NCBI GenBank assembly: GCA_029057785.1
Contig: JAIDZC010000026.1
Location: 1 to 48,608, forward strand
From: Anaeroplasmataceae bacterium
Lineage (GTDB): Bacteria; Bacillota_I; Bacilli_A; Acholeplasmatales; Anaeroplasmataceae
Length of the DNA stretch: 48,608 nt
Direction of reading: 5' to 3'
Shown here: positions 26,161 through 34,120 of the stretch, one piece after another
How positions within the stretch are numbered: the stretch's first letter is position 1
Layout of the letters: each line of letters opens with the position of its first letter
Notes under the pieces: generated by a model
What the model was told of the DNA's origin: nothing
The model's database searches: none
Seen by the model: the letters and a program-made list of their open reading frames with translations, nothing else
Program-made: the position numbers and the translations under genes

Positions 26161-26202
26161 TTTATATATACATCATCTCTTTTCCAATTTACTCACGTCC
26201 CA

Positions 26203-26237
26203 GTCAAAATTTTACAAATTTCGTCAAGTATTTACAA
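26203..26237 (-). repeat. Two 15-bp direct repeats, 20-bp period, possible operator
   Basis: GTCAAAATTTTACAA (26203-26217) and GTCAAGTATTTACAA (26223-26237) match at 12 of 15 positions and repeat every 20 bp, two helical turns. They lie about 100 bases before the HTH gene, where a promoter is expected. Confidence 0.45.
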
Positions 26238-26270
26238 GGCGTGCGAATGATTTTAAAGATTTATGAAAGA

Positions 26271-26302
26271 AAAGACTAGATTTTATTCGAAATTTAGTCT
26301 TT
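26271..26302 (-). terminator. Terminator of the DUF2238-like gene
   Basis: Stem around AAAGACTAGATTT/AAATTTAGTCTTT with one mismatch and T-rich flanks on both strands; it directly follows the gene's stop. Confidence 0.7.
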
Positions 26303-26307
26303 TTTCT

Positions 26308-26937
26308 TTATTTTTTTATTTCTTTATAAATATATTTTATACCTCTATATTTATATAACTTATCTATTCCAACAGCTATATAAAATCCAACAATTCCAGC
26401 AATAGCTATGATCATATCCATCATAGTATCATAAACAGGTGTATGTCCCTGGGCAATGGATTCTTGAACTCTTTGGGCATCGCCATTTAGAAGCCTATCC
26501 ATAATAAACTCATAGATTTCCCATAAACCAGCCACTCCCATAGTAACAAAGAAAATAATAGCAAAGAATAAAATCGGATTTATCTTTTCACAACCATAAT
26601 TCAGTAGGATGATAAAAACAAATGTACTACAAACAAAACCAAAGTACCCATGAAGAATCATATCCCAACAAGCAAATTCATCATAATACCCCATGCCACT
26701 TCCTAAAACTAAAGCCATTACCAAATGAATCAAAAGTAAATAGTGAAATACTAAGGGAATGCGTATTTTCTTTGTCATATTCAATACTTGTAGCAGCAAT
26801 AAGAGTATTGGTACAATAAGGATTTGTACACATGTTAATGGAATTACCTCTTTCGATATAACAACATATATAATCAGCCCTAGTATGGAAATATTTAATC
26901 CCAGCATACTTGGTATGAAATACTTTATCTTCGTCAT
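26308..26937 (-). CDS. DUF2238/YjdF-like multi-pass membrane protein
   Basis: 209 residues with about six membrane helices. The pattern DMILHGYFGFVCSTFVFI, then GLWEIYEFIMDRLLNGDAQR and DTMMDMIIAIAG, is that of the DUF2238 (YjdF) family: a His after the first Asp, WEIxEF, and the terminal DTMxDM. The function of the family is unknown. The start ATG has AGGGG 8 bases upstream. It is monocistronic, between the RHS cassette and the aldehyde dehydrogenase operon. The 26938-27286 gap upstream shows no gene. Confidence 0.8.
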   Translation of the reverse strand: MTKIKYFIPSMLGLNISILGLIIYVVISKEVIPLTCVQILIVPILLLLLQVLNMTKKIRIPLVFHYLLLIHLVMALVLGSGMGYYDEFACWDMILHGYFGFVCSTFVFIILLNYGCEKINPILFFAIIFFVTMGVAGLWEIYEFIMDRLLNGDAQRVQESIAQGHTPVYDTMMDMIIAIAGIVGFYIAVGIDKLYKYRGIKYIYKEIKK

Positions 26938-27286
26938 AGAATCAACCCCTAACCACTTCTATTATTTTACAAAAAACAATTTAAGATATCGTAAAAGATA
27001 TGTAAGAATTTTGTAAAACAAAGACGAATACTACTATTTATTGTAGCATTGACTCCTACAACTTGTAAAGAAAAATAATATCTAAGTTAACATTAGAATA
27101 TTATAGACTGAATGAAATATCTCATAAAGAATTTCACCTTTATAAATCTTTGTCAAATCCAGTTTTAAGATTCTCCCTTATTTTCTACTAATTATTCTAT
27201 ACTTCGACAATTCTAATATGAATTTTAGGTTTTTATTATTAGATTAAAGTCGATTTATAGAAAAAATTATTAAATAAAATGAAAAA

Positions 27287-27333
27287 AGATGTTTATAAAC
27301 ACTAATATAGTTTTTAGTGTCTACAAACATCTT
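27287..27333 (-). terminator. Terminator of the MarR-ADH-ALDH operon
   Basis: Long inverted repeat, 20-base arms starting AAGATGTTT and ending AAACATCTT with two mismatches, followed by TTTTTTC on the minus strand. The remaining 26938-27286 gap holds nothing I can support beyond AT-rich sequence. Confidence 0.85.
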
Positions 27334-27362
27334 ACCACTTCAAAAAATAGCGACTTTATTTA

Positions 27363-28730
27363 TTATTTCATAAAAAATTGAATCAGTTTTCTTTTCTTCT
27401 TTGTGTATGGAGTATATCGTATAGGTAAATCAATCCAGTTGGCTTTAGATAAAATAGATTTATAATGACTGAAGGTTTCAAAACTCTTCTTCCCGTGATA
27501 GCTACCTATACCAGATTGACGTACACCTCCAAATGGTAATTCATTTGTAGCTAAGTGAATGATAGTATCATTAACACAACCACCACCAAATTGAACGTGT
27601 GAGGTAATCCAGTTGATATTTTTCTTATTAGTTGAAAAAATATATAGTGCCAATGGATTAGGATGCTTACGGATAGTACTTAATAAATCTTCATTTGTTT
27701 TATAGGTTAAAATTGGCAATACAGGGCCGAAGATTTCCTCCTGCATTACTTCTTCATCTAAGCTAGAGTTTAATAATGTAGGTTCTATTTTTAAAGAATC
27801 TAGTGAAGAATTACCACCATAAATTATTTGATTAGCAGTTTGAATATAACTTAAAACTCGATTATAATGATGCTCATTAATCATTTTTACATAGTTAGAA
27901 TTCTCTAAACTATTGGGATAAAGCTTTTTAATCCAGTTTGTTAAAGCTTGAATTAATTCTTCTTTTTTAGATTCATGAACTAAGACATAGTCAGGAGCCA
28001 CACAGGTTTGCCCAGCATTTAAAAATTTACCAAAGACAATTCTCTTTGCGGCTAGATTTATCTTTGCCGTACTATCTACAATAACTGGACTTTTCCCACC
28101 TAGTTCTAATGTCATAGGTGTTAGATACTTGCTGGCAGCCAAGGCTACCTTTTGACCAATTTTGGTTCCTCCCGTGAAGAAGATATAATCAAATTCATTA
28201 TCAAGCAGCTTAGCAGCTACTGATGCATCACCTAACACTACTGATGCATATTCTTCTGGAAATACTTCAGAAATTAATTCCTTTAAAACAGCGCTTGTTT
28301 CTATAGAATATTCTGATGGTTTTAGGATAACTGTATTTCCAGCAGCTATTGCTCCAACAAAAGGCTCTAAGGATAATAGGATAGGGTAATTCCAGGGAGC
28401 AATCACAAGTGTATTTCCATAAGGAGATGGTTCTATATAGCTCTTCCCTTTAAACTGAGCTAAAGGTGTTTTCTTGTGTTTCTTCTTCATATTCTTTTTT
28501 AAATGTTTGATTTGATAGTTTAAATCACTTAAAACTAAACCAATTTCACACATAAAGCTTTCTGTTTCAGATTTATTTAAATCCTTATATAAAGCTTGAT
28601 ATAGCTTAGGCTCATATTTTAAAATCGCTTTTCTAAACTCTCGTAAGAAATTTTTTCTTGTTTTATAGCTTAAGGTTTTCCCTTGTTCAAAAAATTCTTT
28701 TTGTCTCTTTATTAATGTTTCTATTTCCAT
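27363..28730 (-). CDS. NAD(P)-dependent aldehyde dehydrogenase
   Basis: 455 residues of the ALDH superfamily, closest in layout to the class 3/fatty-aldehyde type (short, no N-terminal extension, hydrophobic/basic C-terminus YTKKKRKLIQFFMK). Key parts: APWNYP (110-115), ILKPSE, FTGGTKIGQ, Glu209 in LELGGKSP, and catalytic Cys243 in NAGQTCVAPD. It oxidises aldehydes to acids, or the reverse depending on redox state. It starts at the last base of the upstream alcohol dehydrogenase stop, so the two are coupled and may interconvert alcohols, aldehydes and acids. Confidence 0.95.
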   Translation of the reverse strand: MEIETLIKRQKEFFEQGKTLSYKTRKNFLREFRKAILKYEPKLYQALYKDLNKSETESFMCEIGLVLSDLNYQIKHLKKNMKKKHKKTPLAQFKGKSYIEPSPYGNTLVIAPWNYPILLSLEPFVGAIAAGNTVILKPSEYSIETSAVLKELISEVFPEEYASVVLGDASVAAKLLDNEFDYIFFTGGTKIGQKVALAASKYLTPMTLELGGKSPVIVDSTAKINLAAKRIVFGKFLNAGQTCVAPDYVLVHESKKEELIQALTNWIKKLYPNSLENSNYVKMINEHHYNRVLSYIQTANQIIYGGNSSLDSLKIEPTLLNSSLDEEVMQEEIFGPVLPILTYKTNEDLLSTIRKHPNPLALYIFSTNKKNINWITSHVQFGGGCVNDTIIHLATNELPFGGVRQSGIGSYHGKKSFETFSHYKSILSKANWIDLPIRYTPYTKKKRKLIQFFMK

Positions 28731-29929
28731 TATTCTTTCACCTTATAATATAATTTTACTAATTCTTTTTTCCCCATTAAAACTGGAACTGGGTAAAGTG
28801 GATTTCCCTCTTGGTTTGCGTAAGTTGCCATTTGATCAATATCACTTTCTATGATTCCTGGAACTTTTTTTGGAATATTCATAGTTTCATTCATTTCATA
28901 AATCCAGGCAATAAACTTTTTAGCAGCTACCTCTTTAGAATCCTTGACTTCTGCAATATTACATTTTTTTGCTAGAACAGATAAACGCTTATATATCTTA
29001 TGTCCATATTCTTCTAAAATAATAGGAAGTAGAATCGCATTTGCAAGACCATGTGGTAAATGATATTGACCACCCAAGGAATGTGCAATGGCATGAATAT
29101 AGCCTACATAGCTTTTGGTAAAGGCAATCCCTGCATAATGAGCAGCATAAAGCATACCTCTTCTATCTTCAGCACTTTCAGGATGGAAATAACAATTTAG
29201 TAAATGCTTATGAATCAAGCGGACAGCCTCGATAGACATCTTCTTTGTTTGAGGTGTTCTAGATTTACCAATGAAAGCTTCTACTGCATGAGTTAAGGCA
29301 TCCATGCCTGTTGTTGATGTAATAGATTGTGGTAACGACAATGTCATATGATAATCTAAGACAGCATACTTAGGAATTAATGAGAAATCATTAATTGGAT
29401 ATTTATGATGTGTCTGGCTATCTACAATAACAGCAGCAAGAGTTGTTTCACTTCCTGTGCCTGCTGTAGTTGGTACGGCAAAAAGTAGTGGCAGCTTCTT
29501 TCTTACATGAAGTAATCCTTTCATCTTTTTTACAGATTTTTTAGGACGTACAATTCTAGCTCCCATAGCCTTAGCTAAATCCATAGGGCTTCCACCACCC
29601 ACAGCAACTATAGCCTGACAATGTTCCTCTAAATAAAGTGTTCTCGCTTCTTCCACTTGATCAATTGTTGGATTAGGTATAGTTTTATCATATGCGGAAT
29701 AGAAAATTTCATTATCCACTAATATTTTATAAAAATCGTCTAATAAATGATTCCTTTGAATCCCCTGATCTGTAATAATACAAATGTGTTTGATTTTCTT
29801 ACTTTTCAATATTGGGATAATATCTTCTAATGTACTTAATATTTTAGGTGTTCGATAAGGTAAAAAAGGAATAGCTATTTTCATCACAAGCTGAAAGCTT
29901 CTACAATATATTTTCTTAAATAGATTCAT
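28730..29929 (-). CDS. Iron-containing alcohol dehydrogenase
   Basis: 399 residues, group III Fe-dependent ADH. The NAD-binding motif GGGSPMD is at 111-117, PTTAGTGSE at 153-161, and metal-ligand segments MDALTHAVEAF and HAIAHSLGGQYHLPHG follow. It interconverts alcohols and aldehydes with NAD(P)H in the cytosol. The ATG overlaps the MarR stop (ATGA) and its own stop overlaps the aldehyde dehydrogenase start, so the three genes form a coupled operon. The N-terminus (KKIYCRSFQLVMKIAIPFLP) is longer and more hydrophobic than in most relatives. Confidence 0.95.
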   Translation of the reverse strand: MNLFKKIYCRSFQLVMKIAIPFLPYRTPKILSTLEDIIPILKSKKIKHICIITDQGIQRNHLLDDFYKILVDNEIFYSAYDKTIPNPTIDQVEEARTLYLEEHCQAIVAVGGGSPMDLAKAMGARIVRPKKSVKKMKGLLHVRKKLPLLFAVPTTAGTGSETTLAAVIVDSQTHHKYPINDFSLIPKYAVLDYHMTLSLPQSITSTTGMDALTHAVEAFIGKSRTPQTKKMSIEAVRLIHKHLLNCYFHPESAEDRRGMLYAAHYAGIAFTKSYVGYIHAIAHSLGGQYHLPHGLANAILLPIILEEYGHKIYKRLSVLAKKCNIAEVKDSKEVAAKKFIAWIYEMNETMNIPKKVPGIIESDIDQMATYANQEGNPLYPVPVLMGKKELVKLYYKVKE

Positions 29930-30330
29930 GATAATCTCCTTGATATCTTTTGTGATATTCTTATAAAGTCTTGTTGATCCTTTTCATCTAATACATCAAA
30001 TACTGGCTCCAAATACATAAAGGTCTCTTTATGAATTTCTAAATACTCCTTTACTTTATCAGGATTTAAATAGACAACCACTTGATTGCCATCTAATTCT
30101 CTTCTTAAAAAATCCTTATCCATTAAAAGATTTATTGTTCTGTTACATAAGGATTTCAACATCCTTGTTTTCTTAATGATTTCCTGCATATACAAGCCTT
30201 CATTTTTCAAATAGGCATGATATGCATAATTTAAAATGATTGCCTCATTGTAGCTTACACGCTTTGTAACACGATTGTTTTTTATAATTGCTGTAAGCTC
30301 AATCCAGCTTTGAATTAATTCCTCTTTCAT
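29926..30330 (-). CDS. MarR family transcriptional regulator
   Basis: 134 residues. The central winged helix reads EAIILNYAYHA...YMQEIIKKTRMLKSLCNRTINLLMDKDFLRREL, followed by the wing DGNQVVVYLNPDK and a C-terminal dimer helix. MarR proteins usually repress adjacent genes until a small ligand binds. The ATG at 30330 has GAGGAGG upstream; the longer ORF begins inside the operator. A perfect palindrome (30346-30360) between the -10 box and the start suggests autoregulation and control of the alcohol/aldehyde dehydrogenase genes it leads. Confidence 0.85.
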   Translation of the reverse strand: MKEELIQSWIELTAIIKNNRVTKRVSYNEAIILNYAYHAYLKNEGLYMQEIIKKTRMLKSLCNRTINLLMDKDFLRRELDGNQVVVYLNPDKVKEYLEIHKETFMYLEPVFDVLDEKDQQDFIRISQKISRRLS

Positions 30331-30345
30331 AGTTCCTCCTCTTTT

Positions 30346-30360
30346 GTTCACTTTGTGAAC
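30346..30360 (-). promoter_or_regulatory. Palindromic operator GTTCAC-AAA-GTGAAC
   Basis: Perfect 6+6 inverted repeat directly downstream of the -10 box and just upstream of the SD of the MarR gene: an ideal place for repression. Confidence 0.7.
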
Positions 30361-30368
30361 ATAAGTGT

Positions 30369-30374
30369 ATTATA
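30369..30374 (-). promoter_or_regulatory. -10 box of the MarR-ADH-ALDH operon
   Basis: Minus-strand TATAAT, 9 bases from the palindromic operator. The -35 region (TTTTCT) is poor. Confidence 0.55.
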
Positions 30375-30423
30375 CTAAAGAACCAAGAAAAAGAAAAGTA
30401 TTTTTTCTTCTTAAATGAAAAAA

Positions 30424-30439
30424 GGCTATATAGATAGCC
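30424..30439 (-). terminator. Terminator after the PAP2 gene and short ORF
   Basis: GGCTAT-ATAG-ATAGCC hairpin followed on the minus strand by TTTTTTC. It begins 3 bases past the short ORF 30442-30549. Confidence 0.75.
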
Positions 30440-30441
30440 CT

Positions 30442-30549
30442 TTAATTCTTATATTCTTTGTAATGATTGATTTCGTTTTTATACTTCCCAACAATCTCAT
30501 ATCCCCCAGCAAGAGAAAACACTATTAAATCAATGTGCTTTGTTTGCAA
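30442..30549 (-). other. Short ORF overlapping the PAP2 3' end
   Basis: A 35-codon frame from TTG (30549) that overlaps the last 20 bases of the PAP2 gene in another frame and ends 3 bases before the terminator. The peptide reads like protein (IVFSLAGGYEIVGKYKNEI). No SD is seen. It may be a small gene, or the end of a gene truncated or frameshifted in the past. Confidence 0.3.
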
Positions 30550-31189
30550 AGAACTTATCTAACCCAATCATTAAGCTAAATAATCCGAAGCCAATTAAAA
30601 ATCCACCTAAACAATCTGTTATCCAGTGCATTGATGATAAGATTCTGCCTAATACACATATAAATACTAAACTAGAAAAGCCTGCATAACCCAATATGGT
30701 ATGAATAAGGTTTTTGGATTCTCTTTTAGTTATACAATATCCACTGGATAATAGTATAAAGGTTGATAACATAACATGCGTAGATGGGAAGGAGGCTTCT
30801 GCTTCCATTTTGACTAATATTGGCCTATAGTTTATAATCAAGATTTTATCAAATAGAATCCAGAAAAAAATAATAATCAAAATTCCACAACCTACAAATA
30901 AAATATCCTTATCTACTTTTAATAAATTCTTCTTGTTCGATACTTGATATAAACCATATATAGCAAGTCCTACCAAAAAGCCTAAGCTTATATATAATAT
31001 AACATCTGAAAGGCCATCCCAGCTTTCTTTATATTGATTTACTAAAAATGTTTTATTCAATCCATATAATCCGATTTGACCTTCTACATTCCCTTTTCTA
31101 TCTACAGTTAGCAATAGAATTAAAAGAATGAAAAACAATCCTATAGAGCTTAAACCGATGATTATATTTCTATTCAATATTTTTTTCAT
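30530..31189 (-). CDS. PAP2-family membrane phosphatase
   Basis: 219 residues with six predicted membrane helices. The three phosphatase motifs are KILIINYRP, FPSTHVML (PSxH) and RILSSMHWITDCLGG (usually SRxxxxxH-xxxD; here Arg is 6 residues before His). It likely removes phosphate from lipid substrates such as undecaprenyl-PP or phosphatidic acid at the outer membrane face. The ATG at 31189 follows AAGGGGTG; the longer ORF start is not supported. An extended -10 (TGCTATAAT, 31229-31224) precedes it, divergent from the ABC-F gene. Confidence 0.88.
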   Translation of the reverse strand: MKKILNRNIIIGLSSIGLFFILLILLLTVDRKGNVEGQIGLYGLNKTFLVNQYKESWDGLSDVILYISLGFLVGLAIYGLYQVSNKKNLLKVDKDILFVGCGILIIIFFWILFDKILIINYRPILVKMEAEASFPSTHVMLSTFILLSSGYCITKRESKNLIHTILGYAGFSSLVFICVLGRILSSMHWITDCLGGFLIGFGLFSLMIGLDKFFANKAH

Positions 31190-31223
31190 GACTTCACCCC
31201 TTATGGAATAAACTTTATTACAA

Positions 31224-31229
31224 TTATAG
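31224..31229 (-). promoter_or_regulatory. Extended -10 box of the PAP2 gene
   Basis: TGCTATAAT on the minus strand, about 35 bases before the start codon. Confidence 0.55.
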
Positions 31230-31284
31230 CATGATTTTAAGGTTTTATCTACATATATTACCAACTTTACAAGCTTAAAATCTA

Positions 31285-31313
31285 TTGAAATTTAATCAAT
31301 TCTATACTATAAT
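31285..31313 (+). promoter_or_regulatory. Promoter of the ABC-F gene
   Basis: TTGAAA (31285-31290), 17-base spacer, TATAAT (31308-31313). The predicted start near 31320 gives a leader of about 100 bases. Confidence 0.85.
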
Positions 31314-31319
31314 TAAATC

Positions 31320-31418
31320 AATAGAAAGGGGTGCTGATTTACAATGAAATTCTAAAGCCAATATATGCTAAAAAATTATAGATTTAAAAACGTCTCATCG
31401 AAATGAGGTGTTTTGTAT
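31320..31418 (+). promoter_or_regulatory. Attenuator-like leader of the ABC-F gene
   Basis: The leader holds short ORFs: ATGAAATTCTAA (31344-31355), a GTG-started 16-codon frame from 31331, and a 13-codon frame (MLKNYRFKNVSSK) at 31365-31406. The last one ends inside the hairpin CGTCTCAT-CGAA-ATGAGGTG (31391-31410), whose 3' arm is the ABC-F SD. A ribosome stalled in the leader could free the SD, as in other antibiotic-inducible genes. Confidence 0.55.
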
Positions 31419-32966
31419 ATGAAATTAAATGATATAACATTGGAATTAAAAAGCGGAAGGAAAATTGTAAAGAATTTGACCTTTACTTTAAATCCTAATG
31501 ATAAATTAGCAATTATTGGTGAAGAGGGCAATGGTAAATCCACTCTTTTAAAATACGTTTATGATGAAAAATTAATAGAAAGCTATTGTTATTTTAGCGG
31601 GGTTAAGGATATATCTAAAGAACAAATTGGTTACTTAGAACAATCCTTAAATACTGCTTGGTATTCCTATGGGGCTTTGGATTATATACTTACGCCTACT
31701 ATAGGCGAAGACCCCTATTATGAATTATATAATAAGCTATATCAAATAGAGACGTTTTTTAAAACCTATAATTTAAATCTTAGCATATTATCCGAAAATC
31801 AAATCATAAATACTTTATCTGGTGGCGAAAAGATAAAATTACAACTCATAAAAATTTTAATTCATGAACCTGAGCTTATCTTATTAGATGAACCAACAAA
31901 TGATATTGATTTAGATACCATTCTACTTCTAGAAAACTTTATAAAAACAACTTCTACTCCTATCATCTATGTCAGTCATGATGAGGAACTTCTAGCAAAT
32001 ACTGCAAATACCATTCTGCACCTAGAACAGATTAAAAGAAAAACTGAAATGAAATTTACATATCTGAAAGCAGATTATTCTTCATATATTGATTTAAGAT
32101 CAAGATCCCTTATTCAACAAAATAAAGATGCTTATCGCACAAGAAAGGAAAAGGAAGAAAAAAGACAAAACCTAATGCATCAACACCTTCTTGTTGAGAA
32201 TGATTTAGATAGAGCGGTTAGAGCGCCTGAATGGGGACGTGTTCTTGCCAAGAAAATGAAGAATGTAAAGGCTATGGAAAAGAAACTAGAGAAAATGCCT
32301 GTTGTAGATTACGCACAACCTGAAGAAGCAATTAATGTTTTCTTTAATCCTAATGTGGCATTTCCAAACGGGAAAACGCTACTTGAACTGAACAACTTTA
32401 CTTTAGCTATAGAGAATCGAATTCTTACCTCTTCTATTCATCTTAAAATCGTGGGTCCAAAGCATATTTGTATTATTGGGAAAAATGGATGTGGTAAAAC
32501 TACACTCATCCGCCACATCTATCAACAATTAAAAGATAGAATAGATATAAAGCTAGGATATATGCCTCAAAACTACGAGGATGAGCTTGAATTAAATCTT
32601 ACGCCTGTTGCGTATTTACAAACCTTTATGGGTTATGATAAAGATATCAAAAGTAAAATAATGTCCTGTTTAGCAGCAATGAATTATCAAGCCTTTGAAA
32701 TGGAAAACAAAATACAAGATTTATCTGGTGGCCAAAAGGCTAAGCTTTTCTTAATGAAAATGATCCTATTAGAATACAATGTCTTGTTATTAGATGAGCC
32801 CACTAGAAATCTATCCCCTTTATCTAATCCTGTGATTCGTGGCATTTTAAAAAATTATAATGGAGCCATCATTGCAGTTTCACATGATAGAAAATTTTTG
32901 AGTGATGTAGCCGAAGAAATTTATGAATTAACTACAAATGATCTGATTATAAAAAATCAATTTTGA
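31419..32966 (+). CDS. ABC-F family ATPase (ribosome-acting; possible antibiotic protection)
   Basis: 515 residues with two ABC ATPase domains and no membrane part. First domain: Walker A GEEGNGKST, signature LSGGEKIKLQL, Walker B LILLDEPTND and YVSHDEE. Second: GKNGCGKTT, LSGGQKAKLFL, LLLDEPTRN and AVSHDRK. A charged interdomain linker (about 215-300) contains RAPEWGRVLAKKMKNVKAMEKK. ABC-F proteins bind the ribosomal E site; some displace antibiotics, others aid translation. The subgroup cannot be fixed by eye. The start is ATG 31419 (GAGGTG 8 bases upstream). The leader with short ORFs and an SD-blocking hairpin favours an inducible resistance-type protein. Confidence 0.9.
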   Translation: MKLNDITLELKSGRKIVKNLTFTLNPNDKLAIIGEEGNGKSTLLKYVYDEKLIESYCYFSGVKDISKEQIGYLEQSLNTAWYSYGALDYILTPTIGEDPYYELYNKLYQIETFFKTYNLNLSILSENQIINTLSGGEKIKLQLIKILIHEPELILLDEPTNDIDLDTILLLENFIKTTSTPIIYVSHDEELLANTANTILHLEQIKRKTEMKFTYLKADYSSYIDLRSRSLIQQNKDAYRTRKEKEEKRQNLMHQHLLVENDLDRAVRAPEWGRVLAKKMKNVKAMEKKLEKMPVVDYAQPEEAINVFFNPNVAFPNGKTLLELNNFTLAIENRILTSSIHLKIVGPKHICIIGKNGCGKTTLIRHIYQQLKDRIDIKLGYMPQNYEDELELNLTPVAYLQTFMGYDKDIKSKIMSCLAAMNYQAFEMENKIQDLSGGQKAKLFLMKMILLEYNVLLLDEPTRNLSPLSNPVIRGILKNYNGAIIAVSHDRKFLSDVAEEIYELTTNDLIIKNQF

Positions 32967-32973
32967 CAAAACA

Positions 32974-33006
32974 AAAAGTCCCAAACCGAGAAATTTTGGG
33001 ACTTTT
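32974..33006. terminator. Bidirectional terminator between ABC-F and rpsI
   Basis: Stem AAAAGTCCCAAA/TTTGGGACTTTT with a 9-base loop, T-rich on both strands. It serves the converging ABC-F and rplM-rpsI transcripts. Confidence 0.9.
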
Positions 33007-33037
33007 CCTATTTTTATACAATTTCCAATATGCAAAA

Positions 33038-33436
33038 TTAACGCTTTGAGAATTGTGGAGCACGTCTTGCTTTCTTTAAACCATACTTCTTACGCTCTTT
33101 ACAACGTGAATCACGTGTAATTAAGCCTGCAGGTTTTAAGATGGCACGATACTCTGGATTAACTTCCATTAATGCACGAGCAATACCTAAACGGATAGCT
33201 CCTGCTTGACCTGTTAAGCCTCCACCATAAACGTTAACTAAAACATCAAACTTATTAGTTGTTTCTGTAGCCTCAAGTGGTTGTAGTACATCTAGACGAA
33301 TTGCTGCTGAAGGAATATATTCCTCAAATGAACGACCATTAATTGTAATAGTTCCTTTACCTGAGCGTAAATATACTCTAGCAACTGAACTCTTACGACG
33401 ACCTGTTCCATGATATTGAACTAAATTCTTTGCCAT
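33038..33436 (-). CDS. rpsI: 30S ribosomal protein S9
   Basis: 132 residues, the standard length. It begins with [19 protein letters not shown], contains [19 protein letters not shown], and ends with the basic tail [16 protein letters not shown] that reaches the ribosomal P site. The SD is AGGAGG before ATG. It is 16 bases behind rplM, the universal pairing. Confidence 0.99.
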   Translation of the reverse strand: MAKNLVQYHGTGRRKSSVARVYLRSGKGTITINGRSFEEYIPSAAIRLDVLQPLEATETTNKFDVLVNVYGGGLTGQAGAIRLGIARALMEVNPEYRAILKPAGLITRDSRCKERKKYGLKKARRAPQFSKR

Positions 33437-33452
33437 TAACCTTTTCCTCCTA

Positions 33453-33890
33453 TTATGCCTTTACTACGAATTCTACTGGTTTTTGTGCAGCATGTGGATG
33501 TGTAGCTGATGCATACACATACAATTGCTTTCTCATTTGATCTCCTAGCTTAGTATGTGGAAGCATGCCATAAATTGCATGCTCTACCATTCTAGTAGGA
33601 TACTTTGCCATCACAGTCTCAGCAGTAAGTGTTCTTAAACCACCATTGTACTCAGAGTGATTGTGATAAAGCTTATCTTGCCACTTATGACCAGTTAATA
33701 CGACTTTGTCAGCGTTAATAACGATGACATTATCTCCGCAGTTTACATGTGGAGTATAAATTGGTTTGTGCTTACCTCTTAATAGAGAAGCTACTACAGT
33801 TGCTAAACGTCCTAATGTTAAACCAGCTGCATCTACAACATACCAACCATGTTGTACAGTTTGATTGTTTGCCATGAATGTATTATTCAT
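33453..33890 (-). CDS. rplM: 50S ribosomal protein L13
   Basis: 145 residues. It shows [50 protein letters not shown] and [13 protein letters not shown], all typical of L13, an early assembly protein of the large subunit. AGGAGG precedes the ATG by 9 bases. Promoter TTGACA-17-TAAAAT lies 75-105 bases upstream with a short structured leader in between, the usual place for L13 autoregulation. rpsI follows in the same operon. Confidence 0.99.
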   Translation of the reverse strand: MNNTFMANNQTVQHGWYVVDAAGLTLGRLATVVASLLRGKHKPIYTPHVNCGDNVIVINADKVVLTGHKWQDKLYHNHSEYNGGLRTLTAETVMAKYPTRMVEHAIYGMLPHTKLGDQMRKQLYVYASATHPHAAQKPVEFVVKA

Positions 33891-33897
33891 TGTTTTT

Positions 33898-33958
33898 TCC
33901 TCCTAAATTATATTCATAATATAGGGCAATCGTGGATAATTGCTTTAAAAATGTACCA
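33898..33958 (-). promoter_or_regulatory. rplM leader with two small hairpins (L13-leader candidate)
   Basis: Between the promoter and the SD the RNA can form GCAAT...ATTGC and ATTAT-gaat-ATAAT hairpins, the second just before AGGAGG. The position fits the Bacillota L13 leader; a covariance match is needed to confirm. Confidence 0.35.
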
Positions 33959-33964
33959 ATAAAT

Positions 33965-33993
33965 ATTTTATAAAATTTCAAGGATAATGTCAA
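33965..33993 (-). promoter_or_regulatory. rplM-rpsI promoter
   Basis: TTGACA (33993-33988), 17-base spacer, TAAAAT (33970-33965) on the minus strand. Confidence 0.85.
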
Positions 33994-34027
33994 GAGGTTT
34001 TTATAACTTCAATTTCTAATTTATACA

Positions 34028-34080
34028 ACAAAAAACCTTGAATTCTTTATAGCATTTTCTACTTATAAAAACTTAAGGTT
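34028..34080 (-). terminator. Terminator of the Panacea-domain gene
   Basis: AACCTT...AAGGTT arms extended by AT pairs, followed by TTTTTTG on the minus strand, 40 bases past the stop. Confidence 0.75.
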
Positions 34081-34120
34081 CCTTTATTCTTTAACTCTTA
34101 TATTGAAAAAACAGTTTTTG

